A stretch of 64,000 nt of DNA from Parasedimentitalea maritima (GTDB lineage Bacteria; Pseudomonadota; Alphaproteobacteria; Rhodobacterales; Rhodobacteraceae): NCBI RefSeq assembly GCF_005771405.1, contig NZ_VAUA01000014.1:85271-149270 (forward strand), given 5' to 3'. Of this stretch, positions 1 through 7,133 are shown in pieces; position 1 is the stretch's first letter; every line of letters begins with the position of its first letter. The position numbers were made by a program, and so were the translations under genes. The notes beneath the pieces were generated by a model. The model saw nothing but the letters and a program-made list of their open reading frames with translations, did not search any database and was not told the origin of the DNA.

Positions 1-884
1 CGTTGCGGCGGTGAACACATGAAACGGGCAGGATCTTCACGCTCCAGAATACCGACTGTCATGAACAGATAATGCGGACAGGTTTCTGCCTGCACATCGA
101 CACCACGAGCGCGAGCGCGGCGAATGATATCGGCCCCTTCACGGGTAGAGACATGAAAGATCATGATCCGCGCGCCGGTAAACTCAGAAAACCGACACAT
201 GCGATCAATGGCTTCAATTTCTGCCTCGCGCGGATGGGAGGCCGCATGATATTTCGGCGCTGTCTTGCCCTGTGCCAACAGTTTTTCCGTCATGTTGCGG
301 ATCAAACCGTCATTCTCGGCGTGAAAACAGACAAGTGCGCTGTCGCGCTTGGCCAAATCAAGAAGATCGAGGATGGATTTGTCGTCTTGGCGCACCTTGT
401 CGTAAGTGGTGAATATCTTGATTGAGCGGTGGCCTTGAGCAATCAGCTCTGGGATATCATGCGTCAGGTTTTCGTTTCCGGTGTCGGCGACAATCATGTG
501 AAATGCGTAATCGATCACCGCTCCGGATTTGGCCAGCACTGCATAGTCTGCGACGACGTCGCGTATCTTTTGGCCTGGATGCTGCGCCGCGAACGAAACG
601 ACTGATGTGGTGCCACCAAACGCAGCAGAGCGTGTTGCGCTCTCAAACGTGTCGCCATTCATCAGCCCCGCGCCCGAAATCTGCTCGATGTGACAATGGG
701 TATCGACGCCGCCTGGCAAAACAAGAAGACCGCGTGCATCAATTTCTGTTTCGGCCGAGCCTGGAAGTTCATTCGCGATGGCCATGATCTTGCCTTGGGT
801 GACAGCGATGTCTGCGGTTTGAATACCCTGCGCGGTGACAGCTGTGCCGCCCCGGATTATGACGTCGAATTTTTCGTTTTGCAT
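1..884 (-). CDS. Dihydropyrimidinase/D-hydantoinase family amidohydrolase (3' end outside window)
   Basis: Translating the minus strand from the ATG at 884 gives 294 open codons to the window edge. The protein begins MQNEKFDVIIRGGTAV and has the N-terminal metallo-dependent amidohydrolase signature VDTHCHIEQ around residue 60, where the two His would bind the first metal. The segment SIKIFTTYDK near residue 150 matches the position of the carboxylated active-site Lys in hydantoinases and dihydropyrimidinases. These cytosolic enzymes open cyclic ureides such as hydantoins and dihydropyrimidines. The gene is divergent from the GntR regulator at 1023. A hydantoin-racemase-like gene lies at 2439, which supports hydantoin-type substrates. 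The C-terminal third is not visible, so allantoinase is not excluded. Confidence 0.85.
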   Translation of the reverse strand, partial: MQNEKFDVIIRGGTAVTAQGIQTADIAVTQGKIMAIANELPGSAETEIDARGLLVLPGGVDTHCHIEQISGAGLMNGDTFESATRSAAFGGTTSVVSFAAQHPGQKIRDVVADYAVLAKSGAVIDYAFHMIVADTGNENLTHDIPELIAQGHRSIKIFTTYDKVRQDDKSILDLLDLAKRDSALVCFHAENDGLIRNMTEKLLAQGKTAPKYHAASHPREAEIEAIDRMCRFSEFTGARIMIFHVSTREGADIIRRARARGVDVQAETCPHYLFMTVGILEREDPARFMCSPPQ

Positions 885-913
885 GCAGACCTCGGCGTTG
901 AATTTGACTATGG

Positions 914-954
914 GTATACTATTAGCTCAAGTCTCGGTATTCCATGTGTATACC
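914..954. promoter_or_regulatory. Putative GntR operator region between hydantoinase and regulator
   Basis: The 138-bp divergent spacer holds two GTATAC palindromes, at 914-919 and 948-953. The second sits in an 18-bp element GTATTCCnnGTGTATACC (937-954), which recurs at 1720-1737 ahead of the next operon. FCD-type GntR proteins commonly bind short palindromes of the T-GTATAC-A type. It is inferred that the adjacent regulator binds here and controls both directions. Confidence 0.5.
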
Positions 955-1022
955 GATGCACCATCTTTAAGGACAATTTGTGGATTTGTACCACAAATTT
1001 CTTCGCCATCGGGAGAAATGAC

Positions 1023-1670
1023 ATGGCCGAAACTTTGCAAACTCTGGGTGATTCAACCTTTCAGCGCCTTAAAACGATGATCCTTGATGGCACATTGAAA
1101 TCTGGTACCCGCCTGAGCGAAAAGAAATTTGCGGACAGCATGGGCGTTTCGCGTACGCCAATTCGCGAAGCAATCGGACAGCTGATCAGCGAAGGATTTG
1201 CGACCAGAAGCGCCGGCGGCACACCGGTCGTCAACAGTATTTCGCTCAGTGACATTATGGAAATCTTGCATGTTCGAAGCTTGTTGGAGTGCGAAGCAGC
1301 GAGAAAAGCAGCCCTTTCTGGCAAGTCAGGAGAGGAATTGGCAGCCATCAGAGCACAGCTATGTGGCTTTCTTGAAGGGGCGCGACCAAGTTCAGAAGAT
1401 CATACGGCATTGGACATGAAGCTTCATTTCCTTGTCGCTCGGATGGCTGGATCGAAACTGCTTGTTGAATTGATTGAAAGCTTGAAGAACAAGACCTGTA
1501 TGTATGATCAGGGGTCTCTCCCGGACCGGTTAGAACCTGGCTGCAAAGAACATTTGGCACTCATTGATGCAATTGCTGCTGGGTCACCAGACGCAGCTGC
1601 TGCTGCGATGAAGGTTCATCTGACCAACGTTCGCGAAGCAATTATTTCGCATATTCACCACCCTTTCTGA
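1023..1670 (+). CDS. GntR family transcriptional regulator, FCD domain
   Basis: This 215-residue protein has an N-terminal winged helix-turn-helix (about residues 8-72, with MGVSRTPIREAIGQLISEGF as recognition region) followed by an all-helical FCD ligand-binding domain (about 85-210). FCD members usually bind a metal and a carboxylate effector. The ATG at 1023 is preceded by GGGAG; longer in-frame extensions would run through the divergent promoter and are not credible. It lies between the hydantoinase and the VOC/racemase genes, so it is probably their local repressor. The repeated GTATAC elements on both sides are the likely operators. The ligand is unknown. Confidence 0.9.
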   Translation: MAETLQTLGDSTFQRLKTMILDGTLKSGTRLSEKKFADSMGVSRTPIREAIGQLISEGFATRSAGGTPVVNSISLSDIMEILHVRSLLECEAARKAALSGKSGEELAAIRAQLCGFLEGARPSSEDHTALDMKLHFLVARMAGSKLLVELIESLKNKTCMYDQGSLPDRLEPGCKEHLALIDAIAAGSPDAAAAAMKVHLTNVREAIISHIHHPF

Positions 1671-1719
1671 ACGATACTTCGGCGGGAACGCCGATTTTTC
1701 CGTCAGCGGTGTTGACTCT

Positions 1720-1737
1720 GTATTCCGCGTGTATACC
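1720..1737. promoter_or_regulatory. Second copy of the GTATTCCnnGTGTATACC element
   Basis: This 18-bp element matches 937-954 at every non-N position and is centred on a GTATAC palindrome at 1731-1736. It lies 36 bp upstream of the VOC gene start. It is most simply read as a GntR operator controlling the 1774-4800 operon. Confidence 0.5.
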
Positions 1738-1773
1738 ATTTGCATACTGATCAACGGATATCGGAAGCAACAC

Positions 1774-2175
1774 ATGACATTGCAAAACCCGCAGCGACCT
1801 ACGGGCGGCGTCGTACTGGCAATAACATTTCAGTATTACCGCGACCTGCCGCGCGCGATGGCGTTTTACGAGGACGTCCTCGGGTTCACCTTGGCCATCG
1901 ATCAAGGCTGGTCGAAAATTTACCAGATTGGCGGGCAGGCGCATGTTGGCCTCGTGGACGAAGCCCGGGGCATGCAGAAATGGGCCGAGCATAAGACCGT
2001 ACAGGTTTGTCTGCGCGTACCAGACCTCGATGCATGGCATGCGTGGGCTGCCTCGCAAAAAATACCCGGTCTCACGGTGCCACGTGACAGCGACGAACTG
2101 GGCATCCGCGCCTTCGTCATGAACGATCCCGAGGGATACCAGATCGAGGTACAGACCGCCAAGCCCGGTCATTAG
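1774..2175 (+). CDS. VOC (glyoxalase/bleomycin-resistance) family protein
   Basis: This 133-residue protein has the single βαβββ-repeat layout of the vicinal oxygen chelate superfamily. It opens with a FQYYRDLPRAMAFYEDVLGF segment, has GHV-type strand residues near residue 55, and ends with the typical NDPEGYQIEVQ strand carrying the last metal-ligand Glu. Family members are dioxygenases, epimerases, lyases or isomerases, and the reaction cannot be read from sequence. The ATG at 1774 follows GGAAG; an upstream in-frame start at 1729 would overlap the putative operator. It is the first gene of a co-directional cluster with a racemase, a DapA-like protein and an SDR. Confidence 0.8.
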   Translation: MTLQNPQRPTGGVVLAITFQYYRDLPRAMAFYEDVLGFTLAIDQGWSKIYQIGGQAHVGLVDEARGMQKWAEHKTVQVCLRVPDLDAWHAWAASQKIPGLTVPRDSDELGIRAFVMNDPEGYQIEVQTAKPGH

Positions 2176-2193
2176 GCCAAACCAAAATTTTAA

Positions 2194-2442
2194 CAAATCG
2201 ACCAAGCTGGCACACCTTTTTCCAAGTCGAAAACAGAGGGATTTCCGTGCAATATCTATCGCAAACCATCCTTCGCGCAGGCGCTGCAAGTGTTGGATCA
2301 AGGCCACACCAACCGAGTGGACGAAGAGGCAATCTTGGATGATGCAGCAGAGCAGCCAGCCTTGATGATTGAGCGCATCAACTGCGCGGATGATTTGGCG
2401 CTACCACCTGGTTTTTGGGGAACCAAAGGAACCGATACATGA
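2194..2442 (+). other. Unassigned open stretch, possible small gene or gene remnant
   Basis: The 263 bp between the VOC gene and the racemase contain an open frame from 2194 that ends in a TGA overlapping the racemase ATG (ATGA at 2439-2442), as in translationally coupled genes. The only plausible start is GTG at 2290, giving about 50 residues, acidic and ending GFWGTKGTDT. No family is recognised. It could be the 3' stub of a deleted operon gene or a short coupling peptide. Confidence 0.25.
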
Positions 2443-3098
2443 CAATTTATATAGTAAACCCAAACAGCAGCCAGCATGTGACCGAGGGCATTGACCACGC
2501 CGTTGATCCCATGCGTGCGGCCAGTCCTGTACCGATCGAGGCGCGCACCCTGATCGAAGGACCGCCGGGGATTGAGACGCAGGCGCATGTGGACGGGGTG
2601 GTTGCGCCTATGCTAGCGCATTGCGCCAAACTGGAAAACCAGGCTAGCGCCTTTGTTGTTGCATGTTATTCCGATCCCGGACTCGCCGCGTTGCGCGAAC
2701 AATCAAACCATCCGGTGCTGGGAATTGCCGAGGCATCAATTCTGACAGCGATGACGCTGGGACAGAAATTTGGCATCGTGTCTATCCTGTCCAAAAGCGT
2801 ACCGCGCCACATGCGTTATGTGGGGGCGATGGGCGTGATGGACCGGCTTGCAGGCGATCAGCCTCTTGAACTGAGCGTCCTGGAACTGTCAGACAAAACG
2901 CGCACATTTGAACGGCTCAAGACCGTTGGCACCAGCCTGCGCGATGGCGTGATGGCGGATGTGCTCATTCTGGGGTGCGCAGGGATGACAGCATTTCGCG
3001 CGGACCTTGAGGCCTACCTTGGTATCCCCGTGGTCGAACCCTGCCAAGCAGCTGCTGCAATGGCAATTGGCCGCGTAGCCCTTCAAAAGACACGATAG
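2439..3098 (+). CDS. Aspartate/glutamate/hydantoin racemase family protein
   Basis: This 219-residue cofactor-independent racemase-fold protein carries the two expected catalytic cysteines, one in FVVACYSDPGL (about residue 78) and one in LILGCAGMTAF (about residue 183). The segment NPNSS near the N-terminus is characteristic of hydantoin racemase (HyuE-like) members. The fold racemises amino acids or 5-substituted hydantoins by two-base proton transfer between the Cys thiols. The hydantoinase nearby favours hydantoin racemisation, though arylmalonate-decarboxylase-like or other activities of the fold are possible. Confidence 0.8.
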   Translation: MTIYIVNPNSSQHVTEGIDHAVDPMRAASPVPIEARTLIEGPPGIETQAHVDGVVAPMLAHCAKLENQASAFVVACYSDPGLAALREQSNHPVLGIAEASILTAMTLGQKFGIVSILSKSVPRHMRYVGAMGVMDRLAGDQPLELSVLELSDKTRTFERLKTVGTSLRDGVMADVLILGCAGMTAFRADLEAYLGIPVVEPCQAAAAMAIGRVALQKTR

Positions 3099-3106
3099 GA
3101 AAATAC

Positions 3107-4030
3107 ATGACACGACTGACAACCGAAGCCTCCGGAGTATTTGTGATCGCGGTCACCCCCTTTCATCCCGATGGTCGGATCGACATGGAAAGTTGCGACC
3201 GAATGGTTGATTTTTATCTCGGCGCAGGCGCCACGGGCCTGACCGTGTTGGGCATGATGGGTGAAGCCCCCAAGTTGACGGTTGAGGAATCTCGCGATGT
3301 TGTGGCGCGCATCTTAGCCAGGGTGAAGGGCAGGGTGCCGGTTATGGTTGGCGTTTCTGCGCCGGGCTTTGCGCAAATTGATGTGATGACAAAAATGGTG
3401 ATGGATATGGGGGCGGCAGGCGTCATGGTTGCCCCACCGGGCAATCTGCGCACCGACGACCAGATTGTGAATTATTACAATCAAGTGGCTGAATTGATCG
3501 GCGATGTTCCATTTGTTTTGCAAGACTTTCCATTGGCGACCGGCGTTCAGATCTCCCCCAAAGTCATTGCAAAAATTGTCAACGACCTGCCCACATGTGT
3601 TTGCCTCAAACACGAGGATTGGCCGGGACTGGAAAAAATTACCTATTTGCGCCGCGAAGGTGTGCTGAACAAACGCATCTCAATCCTGTGTGGCAACGGC
3701 GGCGTGTTCCTGCCGGAAGAAATGGCACGTGGTGCCGATGGGGCGATGACCGGCTTTGCCTATCCCGAAATGATGGCAAGCGTGGTTGAGTATTACAGCA
3801 AGGGTGAGATTGAACGCGGGCAGGATATCTTTAACGCCTACCTGCCACTTGCCCGGTTTGAACAGCAACCCGGTATGGGCTTGGCGATCCGCAAATACAC
3901 CCTCGCGAAACGCGGAATTATTGCACATGACACGCTGCGGCGGCCCGGCGCGCCCCTTTCGGCGCTATGCCGTGACGAAGTGGACGCCCTTATCTTACGA
4001 CAGGAAAAACGATTGATGGAGCTTAACTGA
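3107..4030 (+). CDS. Dihydrodipicolinate synthase/N-acetylneuraminate lyase family protein
   Basis: This 307-residue (β/α)8 class I aldolase-fold protein has a Schiff-base Lys in CVCLKHEDWPG near residue 166. Two normally conserved sites differ from canonical DapA. The GTTGE loop reads GMMGE (about residue 47), and the YNVP motif with the catalytic Tyr reads QDFP (about residue 140). It is therefore unlikely to be biosynthetic DapA; a catabolic pyruvate lyase or dehydratase is more plausible. Its stop codon overlaps the ATG of the SDR, and AGG precedes the ATG at 3107. Confidence 0.85.
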   Translation: MTRLTTEASGVFVIAVTPFHPDGRIDMESCDRMVDFYLGAGATGLTVLGMMGEAPKLTVEESRDVVARILARVKGRVPVMVGVSAPGFAQIDVMTKMVMDMGAAGVMVAPPGNLRTDDQIVNYYNQVAELIGDVPFVLQDFPLATGVQISPKVIAKIVNDLPTCVCLKHEDWPGLEKITYLRREGVLNKRISILCGNGGVFLPEEMARGADGAMTGFAYPEMMASVVEYYSKGEIERGQDIFNAYLPLARFEQQPGMGLAIRKYTLAKRGIIAHDTLRRPGAPLSALCRDEVDALILRQEKRLMELN

Positions 4031-4800
4031 TGGATCTTGAAATTAACGGAAAACGCGCAATTGTTTTGGGGGCCAGCCGGGGCCTTGGAATGGCGATTGC
4101 ACAGTCACTGGCGTCCGAAGGCGTGACCGTTTTCGCAGCCGCCCGCAGCGTTGATAAGATTGCCACCTGGGCCGAAGGCATGGATAATGTGCACCCCGTG
4201 CAACTGGATCTTGGCAAGATCGAAGAGGTTGACGCCGTAGTAGACAACCTGCTGAAAGATGGTGGTGTGGACATCATCATAAACAATGGCGGCGGCCCGC
4301 CTCCGGGCACGGCCCAAACAGCTGAGCGTGCGGCATGGTTGACATTTTTTGAGTCGATGGGCGCAAACCTGTTCCACATGAACACGCGCCTTTTGCCAAA
4401 GATGAAAGAGCGCGGTTGGGGGCGGATCATTTCGATCACATCCTCAGGAGTTGAACAACCAATCCCAAATCTTGCGTTGTCCAACGGCATACGGTCAGCT
4501 GTGGTGGGCTGGTCCAAGTCACTTGCAAATGAAGTTGCAGCAGATGGCATAACCGTGAACATCGTCATGCCTGGGCGCATCCATACACAAAGGGTGGACG
4601 AACTGGATGCAGCGGCGGCAAAGCGGACAGAGACGGATGTAAAAGAGGTTGCAGCCAAGTCTCGCGGAACGATCCCAGCGGGCCGCTATGGCAAACCAGA
4701 AGAATTCGCGGATGTCGTCACTTTCCTCGCCTCAGCAAGGGCAGGCTATGTGACTGGTTCAAAGATACGGATCGACGGTGGATCAATTAAGTCGATATAA
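4030..4800 (+). CDS. Atypical short-chain dehydrogenase/reductase family protein
   Basis: This 256-residue Rossmann-fold protein has a clear dinucleotide motif GASRGLG (residues 14-20) and an SDR C-terminus (GSKIRIDGGS). The active site is unusual. After the Ser of SITSSG the expected YxxxK is replaced by a Ser-to-Arg pattern (LSNGIR, about residues 150-155). Known SDR-like subgroups related to β-ketoacyl-ACP reductases lack the catalytic tetrad in this way. It may be a non-redox enzyme or use another acid/base. It is the last gene of the cluster and overlaps the lyase gene by one base. Confidence 0.85.
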   Translation: MDLEINGKRAIVLGASRGLGMAIAQSLASEGVTVFAAARSVDKIATWAEGMDNVHPVQLDLGKIEEVDAVVDNLLKDGGVDIIINNGGGPPPGTAQTAERAAWLTFFESMGANLFHMNTRLLPKMKERGWGRIISITSSGVEQPIPNLALSNGIRSAVVGWSKSLANEVAADGITVNIVMPGRIHTQRVDELDAAAAKRTETDVKEVAAKSRGTIPAGRYGKPEEFADVVTFLASARAGYVTGSKIRIDGGSIKSI

Positions 4801-4806
4801 ATTTGG

Positions 4807-4836
4807 GGGCCAGTTAGACGCTGGCCTTCATCATTT
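4807..4836. terminator. Terminator-like hairpin between convergent SDR and LysR genes
   Basis: GGCCAG (4808-4813) pairs with CTGGCC (4821-4826) around a 7-base loop, with a GU pair at the base. A T-rich tail follows on the plus strand. It lies just after the SDR stop codon. Confidence 0.5.
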
Positions 4837-4897
4837 TCGAAAGTCTCGCATAGCGTGGTTCGATCAGGCGCAGATCAACGGTGTCGATGCGAGCACC

Positions 4898-5836
4898 TTA
4901 CGTGTCACTTTTGGGCCGTTCCCAAGCTTTCAACTGAACTTTCACCCAATCTCTCCATTGGTTCACAAACTCTTCGGCAAGGTAGGACATCGGTCTTTGA
5001 CGAGGGGTCAGGATGGAATAGCCAAAAGGAATATCCGGTTTGAAGGGTAGGAATTTGATCCCGCCCGCAGGGCTGTTGCTGTGCAAGTAGCTGACAGCAC
5101 TGAGAACATCGACGATGGCGCAGATCTGGCCGGCTTCCACGAAGTTATACAACGGTAGGAAATACTGCGCATCCACCCGAACCTTGAAGTTGGCACCTGT
5201 GCTGTCAAAGGCCTTTTGGGTTTTTTGATAGGTTGAATGGCTCGATTGCAACGCCCCCATAGGGGCGCCGTCCAAGTCTGTGGTTGTTATGACATCCCGA
5301 CCAGCTAGCGGATGTGACGCGGATAGTGCACAGACACAGTTGCAGAATATTTCCTCGTTCAGAAACAGGCTTTCTTTGTCAGTCGCACCTGTGGAATCGC
5401 AGAATCCGATATCATACTGCTGTGCGGCGACCAGATTGCGGACCTGTGGTGAACTGCGAGTCGACAAGGAGACGTCAACGCCGGGTGTGTCGGCGATGAA
5501 GCGGCTGATGAATTCCGGTAGCAAATATGAGGACGGGCCTGGCATTGCAACAATCCGAAGGGTGCCCTCTGTCCGGTCGCGAAGCGCGGTCATGTTTTGC
5601 TCTGCCGTTTTCAGCCGGTCCAGCACATCCGACGCTTCGGACAGCAGGTAATGCGCCTCGGGCACGGGAACCAATCGTCGCCCTTCGCGCAGGAAAAGCG
5701 GCATGTTCAGATCCGTTTCCAGGGTTTTCAGTGAGGCGCTGATGGCGGGTTGGGTCCGGTGCAGATTGCGGGCGGCCTGGCTGATCGACCCGGATCTCAT
5801 AATTTCTCGAAAAACTGTAAGCTGTTGCAAGTTCAA
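4898..5836 (-). CDS. LysR family transcriptional regulator
   Basis: This 312-residue protein has an N-terminal winged HTH (about residues 2-60, FREIMRSGSISQAARNLHRT) and a periplasmic-binding-like effector domain from about 90. A TTG start at 5836 is preferred: GGAG lies 7 bases before it, and the product begins at the usual LysR position (NLQQLTVF). The upstream ATG at 5875 would place a 23-bp palindrome inside the coding region. It is divergent from the TAXI-TRAP operon, which it presumably activates. The effector is unknown. Confidence 0.9.
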   Translation of the reverse strand: MNLQQLTVFREIMRSGSISQAARNLHRTQPAISASLKTLETDLNMPLFLREGRRLVPVPEAHYLLSEASDVLDRLKTAEQNMTALRDRTEGTLRIVAMPGPSSYLLPEFISRFIADTPGVDVSLSTRSSPQVRNLVAAQQYDIGFCDSTGATDKESLFLNEEIFCNCVCALSASHPLAGRDVITTTDLDGAPMGALQSSHSTYQKTQKAFDSTGANFKVRVDAQYFLPLYNFVEAGQICAIVDVLSAVSYLHSNSPAGGIKFLPFKPDIPFGYSILTPRQRPMSYLAEEFVNQWRDWVKVQLKAWERPKSDT

Positions 5837-5847
5837 GAAAAGACTCC

Positions 5848-5870
5848 ATCCATAAATGAAATTTATGGAT
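5848..5870. promoter_or_regulatory. Perfect inverted repeat, candidate LysR operator
   Basis: Two 10-base arms, ATCCATAAAT (5848-5857) and ATTTATGGAT (5861-5870), are separated by GAA. The centre fits a T-N11-A LysR box. It sits immediately upstream of the TTG start of the LysR gene and about 120 bp before the TAXI gene, the usual place for an autoregulatory and activating site. Confidence 0.6.
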
Positions 5871-5988
5871 ACCATAAAATTTTGAGTTTGTGTTTATCTA
5901 ATTTGCCAACCACCTTTAGCCTATCGAAATTGCATCAAGCAGTCCCGGTCAAAACGGGACGCAGCACGATACCAGGGAGAATTTGACA

Positions 5989-6999
5989 ATGAGCTTTATC
6001 AAGAAAATAACAGCAACAGCGCTGGCCTGTAGCATGGTAACCGGGGTTGCACATGCACAAGACATGACCTTTTTCCGTATTGGCACCGGTGGGGCAGGCG
6101 GGACCTATTTCCCAATTGGTGGTATTATTGCCAATGCGATTTCCAACCCACCCGGCTCACGGGCCTGCGAGGACGGCGGCAACTGTGGTGTGCCCGGACT
6201 TGTGGCGATGGCGCAATCCACTAATGCTTCGGCGCATAATGTGAATGCGATCCAAACAGGCCAGATGGAGGCAGGCCTGTCCGGTGCAGCGACCCTGCAT
6301 TTTGCCTATCACGGTACGGCAAAATTCGAGGGCAATGCCAAGCCTGATCTGCGGGTGATTGCCAATCTTTATCCCGAAGATCTGCATCTGGTGCTGCCAG
6401 AGGGTCAGAATCTGGGCAGCCTTGGCGACCTCAAAGGTCAGCGTGTTGGCATTGCACAGGCCGGATCTGGCACCCAGATTGCTGTTGAACTGATCCTGGG
6501 TGACTACGGGGTCAATCGGGACAATATCGATGAAGCCGAGCTGAACAACAGTCAGTCTGCGGAACGAATTGCTGATGGCCAGCTGGATGCCTATTTCTAT
6601 GCTGCTGGTACCCCAGTGGCCGCGATGATCCAACTGGACAACACCAAAGGGATGGAATTGCATAATTGGTCCGCCGAAGAGATCAAGATGGCAAATACTA
6701 CCGTGCCTTACTACATTCCTTCAAAAATCCCCGCAGGCACTTACCAAGGCATAGACTACGACGTTAACACGGTTGCCGTGTCGGGTATGTTGGTGACAAA
6801 TGCCAACCAGCCTGAAGAGTTGATCTATGAAATCACCAAGGCGATGTGGTCTGATACGGCGCGCAAGCTGCTGGATAATGGCCATCCAAAGGGTCGTGCA
6901 ATCACGCTTGAAACCGCACTGGAAGGTGTCGAAGGCATCGGTGTTCCATTGCACCCTGGCGCCGAGCGTTTCTACCGTGAAATGGGCATGATCAAGTAA
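5989..6999 (+). CDS. TAXI family TRAP transporter solute-binding protein
   Basis: This 336-residue protein has a Sec signal peptide (MSFIKKITATALACSMVTGV, cleavage after AHA near residue 23) and then the TAXI hallmark RIGTGGAGGTYFPIGG. TAXI proteins are the periplasmic receptors of one TRAP transporter class and deliver solutes such as glutamate-like compounds to a fused DctQM permease, which is encoded next at 7134. The ATG at 5989 is used; a TTG two codons earlier is less likely. A perfect hairpin separates this gene from the permease, which would let the receptor be made in excess. Confidence 0.93.
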   Translation: MSFIKKITATALACSMVTGVAHAQDMTFFRIGTGGAGGTYFPIGGIIANAISNPPGSRACEDGGNCGVPGLVAMAQSTNASAHNVNAIQTGQMEAGLSGAATLHFAYHGTAKFEGNAKPDLRVIANLYPEDLHLVLPEGQNLGSLGDLKGQRVGIAQAGSGTQIAVELILGDYGVNRDNIDEAELNNSQSAERIADGQLDAYFYAAGTPVAAMIQLDNTKGMELHNWSAEEIKMANTTVPYYIPSKIPAGTYQGIDYDVNTVAVSGMLVTNANQPEELIYEITKAMWSDTARKLLDNGHPKGRAITLETALEGVEGIGVPLHPGAERFYREMGMIK

Positions 7000-7015
7000 C
7001 CAAACTCTCCTGACT

Positions 7016-7055
7016 GCGGCAGCGAAAATGTTCTTTTCGCTGCCGCCTTTTGTTT
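7016..7055 (+). terminator. Intra-operon hairpin (partial terminator or mRNA stabiliser)
   Basis: Perfect 13-bp arms at 7016-7028 and 7034-7046 enclose a 5-base loop, followed by CTTTTGTTT. It lies 17 bp after the TAXI stop and 88 bp before the permease start. This is typical of transporter operons in which the binding protein is expressed above the permease. Confidence 0.7.
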
Positions 7056-7133
7056 GCCTGTTAGTGGCAGGGCAGTGGCTATTGCGGCCGCGCCTGCACA
7101 GGGCGACTGCATCCAATTTTTTGGGAACCTCCT

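Noticed and set aside
1712..1748. Sigma-70 promoter TTGACT with TATACC ahead of the VOC gene
   Set aside because: Spacing between the two hexamers is only 14 bp, and no alternative -10 gives 16-18 bp.
1642..2307. 221-codon minus-strand open frame
   Set aside because: It is antisense to the VOC gene and its flanking operator region and has no recognisable domain.
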